Assembly (NCBI RefSeq): GCF_014705705.1
Contig: NZ_JACXLD010000006.1
Location: forward strand, 1-64,000
Direction of reading: 5' to 3'
DNA: 64,000 bases
Origin: Spongiibacter pelagi
GTDB lineage: Bacteria > Pseudomonadota > Gammaproteobacteria > Pseudomonadales > Spongiibacteraceae
Below, piece by piece: positions 7,646 to 16,797 of the stretch. The stretch's first letter is position 1. Every line of letters begins with the position of its first letter. Under the pieces are notes generated by a model. The model searched no databases and was not told the DNA's origin. It worked only from the letters and a program-made list of their open reading frames with translations. The translations under genes were made by a program, and so were the position numbers.

Positions 7646-8677
7646 TTAATCACCGCCCTGTCGATAAGCACCGGGTGAGTTGCCAAACCAGCGTTTGAAT
7701 GCCCGATTAAAGCTGCTCTGCTCGGCAAAACCCAGCATCATGGCAATTTCCAACAGGCTCAATTCATTGTTGTGAATGTATTTGTGGGCCAGTTCCCGGC
7801 GCACTTCGTCGACCACTTGGGTGAAGCTGGTGTTGCGCTGATCTAAGCGGCGTTGCAGGGTGCGAACGGAAATATCCAGACTGGCGGCGATGGCTTCTAA
7901 GCTGGCTAAACCATAGGCCAGTTTTTCCGCAATTAGACGTCGTACTTGGGCTAATTCTTCGTCGGTGTCGGCTTGTTCACCACGCAATTCCAACAGGCGT
8001 TTTTGTGCCTGAACTTCCAGAATTTGTTTGATCTGCGGGTCGGTGCCCAGCAGTTTGGCATCGTATTCTGAACGCGGAATATAGGCGCGAATCGCTTTGT
8101 GGCCGTAGCTGACCGGCGCAGTGATTAAGGTTTCAATCAGGCTGGGTGGATCGCTGCGTTCGTAGGGCAGCTCGATGCGCTCAAAGACATTCTGGCCGCC
8201 GATTAACAGGGATTTAAGGCGATACCAGCCTGCCAGATTGTATTCGTATTCGTGCCGGCTTAATGGCCGATGACCTTCGGCGAGTTCGGCTTCCATGCAA
8301 ATGGTTTGGTCATCGATGTGGTAGCGGGTGACAAAGCCGTTGCCGACCAGACTTTGGTAGCGAGCGTGCAGCTCAAACACCTCGCGGGCATATTGGCAGC
8401 TCATGGCGAGCAGCCCGACAATACCGACATGTTGAACTTGCATGGTCAGGCCTGCGTGCAGGCCAATATGGGGGTCGTTGCATTGCTGTTCTGCCAACTC
8501 AAAAAGTTGACCAAACTGGCCATTGTCGATACGGAGATCGGGGTTGGATAAATCGCTTTCGCGCAGTCCCAATAGTTTGAGGGCAGGCTCGTTGGATTGG
8601 CCCACGGTGCGCAAATAGTCAAACACCGGCTTGTAGTAGCCAATGGTGGTCCAGTGTTTTTGGGGCTTATTCCGCAT
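7646..8677 (-). CDS. AraC-family transcriptional regulator (arabinose-binding-like N-terminus)
   Basis: The 343-residue protein has an N-terminal effector domain of the type in OruR/ArgR-like AraC proteins and a C-terminal double helix-turn-helix: SLEAIAASLDISVRTLQRRL, then SLLEIAMMLGFAEQSSFNRAFKRWFG with the family-typical PGAYR end. It converges on the BVMO-hydrolase pair, a common arrangement for a local activator, and probably responds to that pathway's substrate. It is a paralogue of the AraC regulator at 34.4 kb. Confidence 0.9.
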   Translation of the reverse strand: MRNKPQKHWTTIGYYKPVFDYLRTVGQSNEPALKLLGLRESDLSNPDLRIDNGQFGQLFELAEQQCNDPHIGLHAGLTMQVQHVGIVGLLAMSCQYAREVFELHARYQSLVGNGFVTRYHIDDQTICMEAELAEGHRPLSRHEYEYNLAGWYRLKSLLIGGQNVFERIELPYERSDPPSLIETLITAPVSYGHKAIRAYIPRSEYDAKLLGTDPQIKQILEVQAQKRLLELRGEQADTDEELAQVRRLIAEKLAYGLASLEAIAASLDISVRTLQRRLDQRNTSFTQVVDEVRRELAHKYIHNNELSLLEIAMMLGFAEQSSFNRAFKRWFGNSPGAYRQGGD

Positions 8678-8767
8678 TAACGGGGCTCGTTATTATTAAA
8701 CCCCGATGATAACAGTCAGGCCCCTTGCTGACACCTTTCAGCCGGTTCTCTGCAGGCTGGCTGAACC

Positions 8768-9202
8768 TTATACCTTGATCAGCTCATAATCTCCGGCGTC
8801 GTCTACCTGCGCCTGCCATTCCTCAAATGCAGTCTTGGCAATGTCTAGGAATCTGTCTTGAACGGGCGTATTGGGCGTACCATCCTCGCTGATATATTGC
8901 TCTACCGTCACCGCCAGAATAGGGCAGCCGACCTCAAACTCATTCTGGCTTAGCGTGTGTATCCAATAATCAATGAATCCTTGTAGGCCTGATTTTGCGC
9001 CTTGTTCAGTGACAACGGCAGACAGCATTTGGCTCACGATATCTTTTGATGCCAGCATGGCATCCTCAATCAACTGTTGCTTTCCGCCGGGAAAGTGATG
9101 CTGAACCGAGCCCCTTGGAGTCTGACTGTATTTCACCACTTCACGCACACTAGTCGCGTTTAAACCTATTGCGCGATCTTTAAGACCGCATAATGGGTAG
9201 CG
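8768..9202 (-). pseudogene. TetR-family regulator, truncated at both ends
   Basis: Translation gives the second half of a TetR DNA-binding domain, IGLNATSVREVVKYSQTPRGSVQHHFPGGKQQL, then part of a ligand domain of the LmrA/YxaF type (CPILAVTVE). The first helix is missing: the frame is open upstream only to a stop near 9220 and lacks ATG, GTG or TTG before the mid-domain GTG at 9148. The C-terminus ends about 50 residues early. A protein from that GTG would lack half its helix-turn-helix, so I treat it as a relic, perhaps once regulator of the leftward SDR/MFS genes. Confidence 0.7.
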
Positions 9203-9269
9203 AGCAGGGTTAGCTAAGATTGAGTTTTAACGGATAGCGGGGCTGATCAAATAGTGCGATCCAAATCGC

Positions 9270-10181
9270 CTAACTAGAAAAATACTGCTGTGCTTTTTTC
9301 AGAAATTTTTCACTTTGCTTAAAACCGCTTTCGAGCGCGCGCTGATTTTCCTCGTTTGATAGCGCCTGCCAGTTCGCAACAACCTCTTCTGGTGTTTGCT
9401 GCTCTGGAGAAAGATAAATGCCGTCGGTCTCAAACATCTTTGCACTCGAATAACCACCGGCACCCGCACATAAAATCATCCGGCTTGGAGCCGCTTCATG
9501 GCAAAGGGTTAAGGCGCCAGCGGTAACCGCTTCGGGGGTCATCTTTTCCAAGATCTCTGCGGGCAGTAAATCTTCTGTCATTCTTGTTGCTGCGGCGGGG
9601 GCTAAGGCATTAACGCGAATATTGTATTTTTCGCCTTCGATTCCAAGCGTATTCATTAAGCCAATCACCGCCATTTTTGCCGCGCCGTAGTTTGCTTGGC
9701 CAAAATTGCCATACAGACCGCTCGAGGACGTGGTGACCATAATGCGACCGTAACCTTGCTCCTGCATGATTCCCCACACGGCTTTACAGGCATTCACGGT
9801 GCCCATGACGTGAACATCCATCACTAATTTAAAATCGTCGAGAGGCATTTTGGCGAAAGATTTATCGCGCAGTATGCCGGCGTTATTAATCAAAATATCG
9901 ACCCGGCCCCAGCGCGCCATTGCCTGATTAACCATGTCCTCAACTTCAGCATAAATCGCCACATTAGCGCCGTGGGCGATGGCGTCACCACCCTGAGAAA
10001 TAATTTCATCCAGGACCTGCTGTGCGGCACTGGCAGATGCGCCTACGCCATCTCGAGCGCCGCCTAAATCGTTGACCACGACCTTGGCGCCACGCTTGGC
10101 AAGAGCGAGAGCGTGGGACTTGCCCAAACCGTTTCCTGCGCCGGTAACAATAGCGACTTGGCCTTCAAAGTTGACTGACAT
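9270..10181 (-). CDS. SDR dehydrogenase resembling (3R)-hydroxyacyl-CoA dehydrogenase (HSD17B4-like)
   Basis: An NAD(P)-dependent short-chain dehydrogenase with cofactor loop TGAGNGLG, the NNAG motif and the catalytic YGAAK. The VVVNDLGG insert followed by a variable region, and an extended C-terminus of about 300 residues in total, resemble the dehydrogenase unit of multifunctional enzyme type 2 (17beta-HSD type 4), which acts on 3-hydroxyacyl-CoA or hydroxysteroids. It lies 38 bases downstream of a spinster-type MFS gene and is probably co-transcribed. The substrate is inferred from family only. Confidence 0.85.
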   Translation of the reverse strand: MSVNFEGQVAIVTGAGNGLGKSHALALAKRGAKVVVNDLGGARDGVGASASAAQQVLDEIISQGGDAIAHGANVAIYAEVEDMVNQAMARWGRVDILINNAGILRDKSFAKMPLDDFKLVMDVHVMGTVNACKAVWGIMQEQGYGRIMVTTSSSGLYGNFGQANYGAAKMAVIGLMNTLGIEGEKYNIRVNALAPAAATRMTEDLLPAEILEKMTPEAVTAGALTLCHEAAPSRMILCAGAGGYSSAKMFETDGIYLSPEQQTPEEVVANWQALSNEENQRALESGFKQSEKFLKKAQQYFSS

Positions 10182-10219
10182 ATTGACTCCTAAATTTCAT
10201 TACTCAAGCGCAAGCAATT

Positions 10220-11473
10220 TCAGCTTGCCTGCAACAGATCCTTTCTAAGGTGGCGAGCGGCGGCGAAAAATCCCATGGCCGCTAATATCATTGCCGTCGG
10301 AACGATAGTGGTTAAGGCAACGCCGAGAGAAGCATCGCCAAGGCTTGGGTAGAGTACATCACTTAAAATACCAACGCTCCAAGGGCCGAGGCCGAGCCCG
10401 ATAATATTGAGAATAAAAAACAAAATCGCAGAGGCGGTAGCGCGCATGTTTTGCCCGACCAAACCGTGGGTCACTGCAATAACATTACCGAGATAGGCGT
10501 TTAAAAAAGTGCCCGGTAAAATCAGTAAGCTCAATGCGAGGTATGGGTTGTCGACAGAAAAGGCAAAGCCGGAAAGTGGCGCACTGATGAACAGAAAAAT
10601 GATGGGAAACCAGATATACCAGCGTGGGTCATTTTTACCAAACCGGTCTGATAAATAACCACCGCTGAGTACGCCCACCGCACCGGCTACACCGAGAATG
10701 AGCGCAAGCCAGGTTCCCAGCTCGCCGGTTTCCATGCCGTGACTGCGGATCATAAATGAGGCGGTCCAGTTGGCGATGGCATAGCCAGCAAAGGCGTTTA
10801 GCGCGGCGGCGCCGGCCATAAAGCGAAAGGATTTTCGGCTCCAGAGAAGGGTCAATACGTCTTTCAGTGGTTCGCCTTGCGGATTGCTACTTGCGGTACG
10901 TGGTGGTTCGGCTACGGTGTAACGAACGAGTATGGCTAACAAAATTCCGGGGATACCAACGACAACGAAAGCGAGTCGCCAACCGAAGAATTCATTCAAC
11001 CAGCCGCCCAACAAAAATCCAAAGAGAATGCCGATATTGACGCCGGTGGAATAGAACCCCATTGCCGTACCGCGTTTTTCGGGTGGGTATAGATCTGAAA
11101 TAATGGAATGAGACGGTGGGCTGCCACCCGCTTCGCCTACGCCAACCCCAATTCGGGCCAGCAGTAATTGCACAAAGTTCTGCGCCATACCGCTGATGCT
11201 GGTCATAAAACTCCAGGTGAAGACCGCCAGCGAAACGATATTGCGCCGGTTTGATCGGTCTGCCCAGCGGGCGATGGGAATGCCCGCAGTGACATAGAAG
11301 GCGGCAAAGGCAAAACCGGTTAGTAAACCAAGGTGGGCGTCTTTTAAGCCGAGATCGGCTTTAATCGACTCCTGCAAAATCGCCAGTAATTGCCGATCAA
11401 TAAAGTTAAAACTATAAACGAGGGTTAAAACCCCCAGCGTATAGTAAGCCGGTCGAGTGATGGTGTTATTCAT
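10220..11473 (-). CDS. Spinster-type MFS transporter
   Basis: A 417-residue, about 12-helix major facilitator protein. The N-terminus (SFNFIDRQLLAILQESIKAD, then GLLTGFAFAAFYVTAGIPIARWADRSNRR) and the GVGEAGGSPP loop are typical of the spinster family, frequent in proteobacteria that grow on steroids, terpenes and aromatics. It likely moves a hydrophobic organic acid across the inner membrane. Flanked by an SDR (downstream, 38 bases) and a lipoprotein esterase (upstream, 119 bases) on the same strand. Confidence 0.9.
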   Translation of the reverse strand: MNNTITRPAYYTLGVLTLVYSFNFIDRQLLAILQESIKADLGLKDAHLGLLTGFAFAAFYVTAGIPIARWADRSNRRNIVSLAVFTWSFMTSISGMAQNFVQLLLARIGVGVGEAGGSPPSHSIISDLYPPEKRGTAMGFYSTGVNIGILFGFLLGGWLNEFFGWRLAFVVVGIPGILLAILVRYTVAEPPRTASSNPQGEPLKDVLTLLWSRKSFRFMAGAAALNAFAGYAIANWTASFMIRSHGMETGELGTWLALILGVAGAVGVLSGGYLSDRFGKNDPRWYIWFPIIFLFISAPLSGFAFSVDNPYLALSLLILPGTFLNAYLGNVIAVTHGLVGQNMRATASAILFFILNIIGLGLGPWSVGILSDVLYPSLGDASLGVALTTIVPTAMILAAMGFFAAARHLRKDLLQAS

Positions 11474-11592
11474 GCTGATATCCGCTTATGGTTATTATGA
11501 TTGGCTTGAATGCTCAGTGGGCGCCTTAGTTATTGATTCCGTTACTGTAATTGATTTGAATGGATACGCGAAGCTAGGGGGCCCAGTTCTTT

Positions 11593-12465
11593 TTACAGCT
11601 GAGGATTCGGCTCTAGCCATTGGCGCAGGAAAGCGTCAATGGATTGCCATGATTTCTTGCCAAGAAAGAAGTTGCCAATATGGCCGTAGGCAAAGCGCTC
11701 TTTAAGCTCTACAGGAACATCTGCATTTTCCAGTGCCTCGGCCAGCGCGCGAGACTGATCAATTCCCACTGTTAAATCCCAACTGCCGTGCCATAAATAA
11801 GTGGGTGGGGTTTGCTTATCGACATGCAGAAGTGGTGAGGCATCCGCGAAAATTTCACTGCCCACGGTAGCAGGATTGCCGCCGAGTAAGTCTTTCACTA
11901 GCGTTGAGTTAGGGTAGCGGCGTAAGTCATAGGGGCCTGCGCCAAGTACCAAGGCGGCTGGTCGAGGAACCGCCAAATTGGCTTGTGTTGCGGCGACCAA
12001 GCCAAGATGTGCACCCGCAGAATACCCCAAAATAGCAATGCGTTCTGGATCGACGCCAATCTCTTTCGCGCGCTCGGATATATCGGCCATCAGTGCATGC
12101 AGATCATCCCGTTGGGCGGGCCATTTTGCCTCTGGTGTTAAACGATAGCCCGCATTAATGGCGACCCAGCCAGAATCCAAAACATGGGCAACATAACGCT
12201 GCATTTGCTCTGGTTCGCCGCCCGACCAGCCGCCGCCGTGAATAAGCAAAACGGCGGCAAGTTTCTTCTGGGTTGCCGGGCGACTGACGGTGTACTGGGT
12301 TAGCTCGCTTCTTACCGTGGGACTGTAGTTAAAGGGGCCTAAGACTATGGGGGGAGCGGTAATTTGTTGAGCAGTAGTTGACTGAGCAGAACAGCCCGAT
12401 AGGAAGAGCAATATCACAGCTAAAATGGGTTTTAGCGTTGCAAAAGCGAGATGCCGAAGGTCCAT
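11593..12465 (-). CDS. Lipoprotein alpha/beta hydrolase (esterase, HSL/BD-FAE-like)
   Basis: A signal peptide ends in lipobox LSGC near residue 25, so the enzyme should be lipid-anchored in the periplasm or outer membrane. The catalytic fold shows the oxyanion HGGGWSGG, nucleophile GYSAGAH, the acid in HGSWDLTV and a late histidine in YGHIGN. This is the carboxylesterase / arylformamidase-like branch. At the head of the leftward MFS-SDR set it could de-esterify an incoming substrate before uptake. Confidence 0.85.
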   Translation of the reverse strand: MDLRHLAFATLKPILAVILLFLSGCSAQSTTAQQITAPPIVLGPFNYSPTVRSELTQYTVSRPATQKKLAAVLLIHGGGWSGGEPEQMQRYVAHVLDSGWVAINAGYRLTPEAKWPAQRDDLHALMADISERAKEIGVDPERIAILGYSAGAHLGLVAATQANLAVPRPAALVLGAGPYDLRRYPNSTLVKDLLGGNPATVGSEIFADASPLLHVDKQTPPTYLWHGSWDLTVGIDQSRALAEALENADVPVELKERFAYGHIGNFFLGKKSWQSIDAFLRQWLEPNPQL

Positions 12466-12791
12466 AGGAACACCTATATCGAAAATATATATTCCAGTAC
12501 GTAGTCTGACGGTGATGTGGTTTTAAAATCGGGGGAAAGGTCAATGGTTATTTAATGGTCGGGTTTTCATAGGAAACCATGTCCGGAGTACGATACGTTA
12601 ACGCGATATCAAATTTGGAAACTTAAGATTTCATCTTAAAGAAATTTATACAAAGCGCCTGATATTATGTGTTGGTGTAATTATCTATCTAGAGGCCGCT
12701 GCAGAAGCCTTGATTAACGCCCAGTTGCAACGGGCACTGTGAAGTTTGTGTGGCGAAATATTTTTAATAAACAAAACTGAGAGAGCTGACT
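12466..12791. promoter_or_regulatory. Divergent intergenic region with a palindrome upstream of acuI
   Basis: This 326-base gap between divergent genes has no frame. At 12611-12647 it holds nested symmetry: AAATTT at both ends and TTAAGAT-TTC-ATCTTAA in the centre. No T-run follows, so it looks like an operator for acuI or for the leftward esterase operon. GAGAGAGCTG before the ATG at 12792 is a possible ribosome site. Confidence 0.4.
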
Positions 12792-13775
12792 ATGTTTTCT
12801 GCAATTCTGATCAATAAAGACGATAACGGCCAAACCGTTGAAGTAGCCCAACTCGACGAGTCACAACTGCCAGAGGGCAATGTCACTATCGATGTTGAAT
12901 ACTCCAGCATGAACTTCAAAGACGGTTTGGCCATTACTGGCAGCTCGCCAGTAGTGCGTTCATTTCCAATGGTTCCGGGTATCGACTTGGCTGGTGTGGT
13001 AAGTGAGAGCAGCCACCCAGAGTATAAGGCCGGCGACAAAGTGGTTCTGAACGGCTGGGGCGTGGGTGAAGGTCACTGGGGTGGTCTGGCTCAAAAAGCC
13101 CGTTTGAATGGTGACTGGCTGGTTAAATTGCCAAGCGCTTTCGATTCTCGTCAGGCCATGGCAATTGGCACCGCGGGTTACACTGCCGCACTGTGTGTGG
13201 ATGCGCTGGTTAATCACGGCATCACGCCAGACAAAGGCGAAATTCTTGTGACTGGCGCCACCGGTGGTGTGGGTTCAGTTGCTGTTTCTCTGCTGGCTAA
13301 AGCGGGCTACAAAGTGGTTGCGCTGACCGGTAAAACCAGTGAAGGCGATTACCTGAAGCAACTGGGCGCGTCTGAGGTGATGGATCGTGCCGAGCTGGCA
13401 GAAAAAGGCCGCCCACTGCAAAAAGAGCGTTGGGCCGGTGTGGTAGATACCGCGGGTAGCTTCACCTTGGCCAATGCCTGTGCGCAAACCAAATACGGCG
13501 GCGCGGTTGCGGCTTGTGGTCTGGCGCAAGGCGCTGACTTCAACACCACGGTAATGCCATTTATTCTGCGCGGTGTTGCGCTGCTGGGTGTGGATAGCGT
13601 TATGGCACCTAAAGCGCCTCGTATGGCGGCTTGGGATCGTCTGGCGCGTGATCTGGATGTGAGCCATCTGGAATTGATCGCCAATGAAATTAGCCTGAGC
13701 GATGCGGTGGGTGTTGCTGATCAGCTCATGAAAGGCACCCTGCGCGGTCGCGTTGTAGTTGATGTAAATAAGTAA
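12792..13775 (+). CDS. acuI: Acrylyl-CoA reductase (YhdH/AcuI family quinone oxidoreductase)
   Basis: A zinc-free MDR protein of 327 residues with the AcuI signatures MNFKDGLAITG, VPGIDLAGVV, LNGWGVGEGHWGG and the NADPH-binding TGATGGVGSVA. AcuI reduces acrylyl-CoA to propionyl-CoA with NADPH; it detoxifies acrylate, including that from DMSP breakdown in marine bacteria, and appears as housekeeping YhdH elsewhere. It is transcribed alone, with no dddD, dddP or acuK next to it, so a DMSP role is possible but not shown. Confidence 0.9.
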   Translation: MFSAILINKDDNGQTVEVAQLDESQLPEGNVTIDVEYSSMNFKDGLAITGSSPVVRSFPMVPGIDLAGVVSESSHPEYKAGDKVVLNGWGVGEGHWGGLAQKARLNGDWLVKLPSAFDSRQAMAIGTAGYTAALCVDALVNHGITPDKGEILVTGATGGVGSVAVSLLAKAGYKVVALTGKTSEGDYLKQLGASEVMDRAELAEKGRPLQKERWAGVVDTAGSFTLANACAQTKYGGAVAACGLAQGADFNTTVMPFILRGVALLGVDSVMAPKAPRMAAWDRLARDLDVSHLELIANEISLSDAVGVADQLMKGTLRGRVVVDVNK

Positions 13776-13881
13776 GCTATTGAGGTTTTAGTTAAATGTC
13801 CTCTTTCTATTGAGTGGGCATGGTTTAATTTGATTTGCGGTTAGGGGTAATGGAAAAATATTATTTTTTGCTTTATGCGGA

Positions 13882-13917
13882 GCATTCTTCAGCCCAAGAA
13901 ATAGGGCTGAAGAATGC
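13882..13917. repeat. Perfect 14-bp inverted repeat without T-tract
   Basis: GCATTCTTCAGCCC and GGGCTGAAGAATGC are exact inverse complements around an 8-nt loop. It lies after acuI and before the TSP3 lipoprotein. No U-run follows on either strand, so it is not a standard terminator; it may be an extragenic palindrome, RNA processing signal or operator. Confidence 0.7.
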
Positions 13918-14073
13918 CTAAGTCCATTGCCATTTATTCAAAAGTGCCAAAATTGAGCTAGTGTGTCATATTGCTCCTAGCTCCCGCTCTGTTTACTCTT
14001 TCGTCTCCGCTTGTTTCCCATTTTTGGTCTACGCTTAATCGTGGGAACACTGTCCCTGATGTCTGGAGACACT

Positions 14074-16797
14074 ATGAATACTAATAAGTTAAAACTCGTT
14101 CTTGTTGTCATGCTTTTCGGCGTGCTTGCCGCCTGTGGCGGTTCTAGCTCGAGCCGTTCTACACCTACCGCAGTCGATACCGATCAAGACGGTATTGTGG
14201 ATAGCAAAGATAACTGCCGCACTGTGGCCAATGCCAATCAGTCAGATAAAGACGGCGATGGTCTGGGTGACGCCTGCGATACTATTGATGATTTAGATAT
14301 CGATGGTGATGGTATTTCCGAGGGTGATAACTGCCCGGATACGGCGAATCCAGATCAGTTGGATTCCAATGACAACGGCATCGGCGATGCCTGTGAGGCC
14401 GATACCGACGGCGACGGTATTTTCGATCTTGACGATAACTGCCCCAGCATCGCCAACCCGAATCAGTTAGATACCAATCTGGATGGCATCGGTGATGTGT
14501 GTCAGTCGCTGGCCGATGTTCCTACTATTAAGGTGTTGTCGAACCGCAGCGATCTGATTAACTCCGGCGATGTGCTGATCGAAGTGATTGCGCCAGAAGG
14601 CATAGCGGTTGACGCACTGGTGCTGACCTTGAATGGCGACAATGTCTCTGAGCTGTTTACCCTTAGCGCAGACAATCGTTTTATGGGGCTGCTGGAAACA
14701 CTGGACCTAGGCGAAAACACCTTTACGGTAACAGTGGGTGATCATCAATCCAGTGTGATATTGCGCAATCATCCCAAGGGCGGGCCGGTATTTGCTGGCC
14801 CACAATTAAAGCCTTGGAACTGCCGCAATGCCGGCGCCGTTGATGAGCAGTGTAATCAGCCTACGGAATACAGCTGGTATTACCTGCCCGAGGGCGGTGA
14901 GGCGCTAGTGCCTTATGACACGGCGAACCCGCAAACGGATGTGGCAATGGTCACTACCGAGAACGGTTTAACTCTGCCATTTATCGTGCGCCAAGAATTG
15001 GGTTATCAGGATCGCGATCAGTACAAAATTGCCGTGCTGTATCAGCCCAATATGGCGTGGACGGCAAAGGCACCGCAGCCGCAATTTAACGGCAAGTTGA
15101 TGATTACCCACGGCGCTAGCTGTGGCGTGGATTACGAGACCGGCGGCGCGCCCAATGTGCTCAAATATAATCCACTGGATTTTGCCGGAATTGAAGACCC
15201 CATCACTGGCTCCAGCCTTCCGGCCCTGAGTGAAGATAGTGCGATATACGCGCTGGGGCGCGGTTTTGCGGTCATGTCTACGGCGCTGAATAACTCTGGC
15301 CATAACTGCGATTTGCCCTTGCAAGCCGAGTCGATGGTGATGGCAAAAGAGCGTTTGATCGAGCAGTACGGCACACTGAAGTACACCATTGGTGCGGGTT
15401 GTTCAGGTGGCTCACTGGCCGCGCAGTGGGTGGCCAATGCCTATCCCGGTATTTATCAGGGCATTTTGCCTACTTGCTCCTTCCCGGATACTTGGAGCAC
15501 CGCGACTCAGTTTGTGGATTACCACCTGATGCTGCAGTATTTCTTTGGTGATTTGTTCTTTACTGAGCAATATCAGGAATGGGCGCCGCAGGAATTTAAA
15601 GACAATTTTGACCCCAGCGATTACCCCTTTCAGCCAAGTCTTGAGCGCACCCTTGAGGGTTGGACGCTACAAAGCATGGCGGATGTGATGGGGCACGTTA
15701 CAGTGATCAATGCCCATGTCAGTGAGCAGGCTCAGTTTAATGTCGCGATACCGGATGATCGCAGCGGTTGTGGCGGCGTCAATGACGAGACCCTTTACAA
15801 CGCTGAGACGAACCCTGAAGGGATTCGCTGCTCGATTGTCGATGCCTCGATTAATGTTTTTGCGCCTAGGGCGGAGGCAGATTGGATTGCCCCAGAGGTG
15901 GATATCGGTCGCGGTTTTGCCGGTTTTCCTCTTGATAATGAAGGCGTGCAATACGGCTTGAGTGCGCTGCAGCAAGGCAAAATTACGGCTATTCAATTCA
16001 TCGCGCTTAACCGCGATATTGGCGGCCTAGATATTGATACCAAGGCGACCGTTGATCGTACACCGGCTTCACAACCGGCACTGGCCAATGCTTACCGCAG
16101 CGGCATGATTAATACCGCCAATAATCTGAATCAAACCGCGATTATCGATTGCCGTGGCCCTGATCCCGGCCTGTTTCACGATGCTTACCGCGCCTTTGCT
16201 ATGCGTGCGCGTTTGGATCGTGAGCACGGCAATCACGACAATCAGGTTATCTGGGGCGGCCCGACACCGATTATTGGTGATGCGGCATGTGCCATTAATA
16301 GCTTGAAAGTAATGGATACTTGGTTGCAAGCCGTAGAGGCTGATGATTCTGCCCTGTCACTTGCCGAAAAGCTGACTGCTAACAAACCGGCAGAAGCCGT
16401 GGATTCCTGTTATGACGGCTTAGGTTTGTCACCTGCGCCTGCACCGGCGGGCTGCCCTGAAGCTGTGCTCACGGTATATGGCACACCGCGTACGGTGGCT
16501 GGTGACTCCATCGCCACAGATACCAATAAATGTCAGCTCAAGCCGGTAGACGAAAGCGATTACACCCTGGGTGGCGTGATTCCGCTATTGCTGCCCGGTC
16601 AGTTGGATGAGATCAAAGCGATCTTCCCAGACGGCGTTTGCGATTTCAGCCAGCCCGGTGTGTCTGCCCAAGGCGCCATTCCGTGGATGAAATACGGCAA
16701 TGATCAGGGTGAAGTGATCTACGGTGGTGAAGCCATGCCAGCCACGCCCATCAATTCTGGAACAGGGTGGATGGCACCTAGCTTCGGTGGTTTTTAA
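14074..16797 (+). CDS. Large lipoprotein with thrombospondin type 3 repeats and DUF6351-like hydrolase domain
   Basis: The ATG at 14074 has GGAG 5 bases upstream; the signal ends in lipobox LAACG near residue 20, giving a 907-residue lipoprotein. Three tandem TSP3-like calcium-binding repeats follow (about residues 32-148), each with DxDxDGIxD...DNC and ending in DAC or DVC. A beta-sandwich-like linker comes next, then a large C-terminal domain with an alpha/beta-hydrolase-like elbow GAGCSGGS and many paired cysteines, matching the DUF6351 type. A secreted or surface-anchored esterase or depolymerase is likely; the substrate is unknown. Its last bases overlap the stop of the opposing MFS remnant. 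Confidence 0.75.
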   Translation: MNTNKLKLVLVVMLFGVLAACGGSSSSRSTPTAVDTDQDGIVDSKDNCRTVANANQSDKDGDGLGDACDTIDDLDIDGDGISEGDNCPDTANPDQLDSNDNGIGDACEADTDGDGIFDLDDNCPSIANPNQLDTNLDGIGDVCQSLADVPTIKVLSNRSDLINSGDVLIEVIAPEGIAVDALVLTLNGDNVSELFTLSADNRFMGLLETLDLGENTFTVTVGDHQSSVILRNHPKGGPVFAGPQLKPWNCRNAGAVDEQCNQPTEYSWYYLPEGGEALVPYDTANPQTDVAMVTTENGLTLPFIVRQELGYQDRDQYKIAVLYQPNMAWTAKAPQPQFNGKLMITHGASCGVDYETGGAPNVLKYNPLDFAGIEDPITGSSLPALSEDSAIYALGRGFAVMSTALNNSGHNCDLPLQAESMVMAKERLIEQYGTLKYTIGAGCSGGSLAAQWVANAYPGIYQGILPTCSFPDTWSTATQFVDYHLMLQYFFGDLFFTEQYQEWAPQEFKDNFDPSDYPFQPSLERTLEGWTLQSMADVMGHVTVINAHVSEQAQFNVAIPDDRSGCGGVNDETLYNAETNPEGIRCSIVDASINVFAPRAEADWIAPEVDIGRGFAGFPLDNEGVQYGLSALQQGKITAIQFIALNRDIGGLDIDTKATVDRTPASQPALANAYRSGMINTANNLNQTAIIDCRGPDPGLFHDAYRAFAMRARLDREHGNHDNQVIWGGPTPIIGDAACAINSLKVMDTWLQAVEADDSALSLAEKLTANKPAEAVDSCYDGLGLSPAPAPAGCPEAVLTVYGTPRTVAGDSIATDTNKCQLKPVDESDYTLGGVIPLLLPGQLDEIKAIFPDGVCDFSQPGVSAQGAIPWMKYGNDQGEVIYGGEAMPATPINSGTGWMAPSFGGF

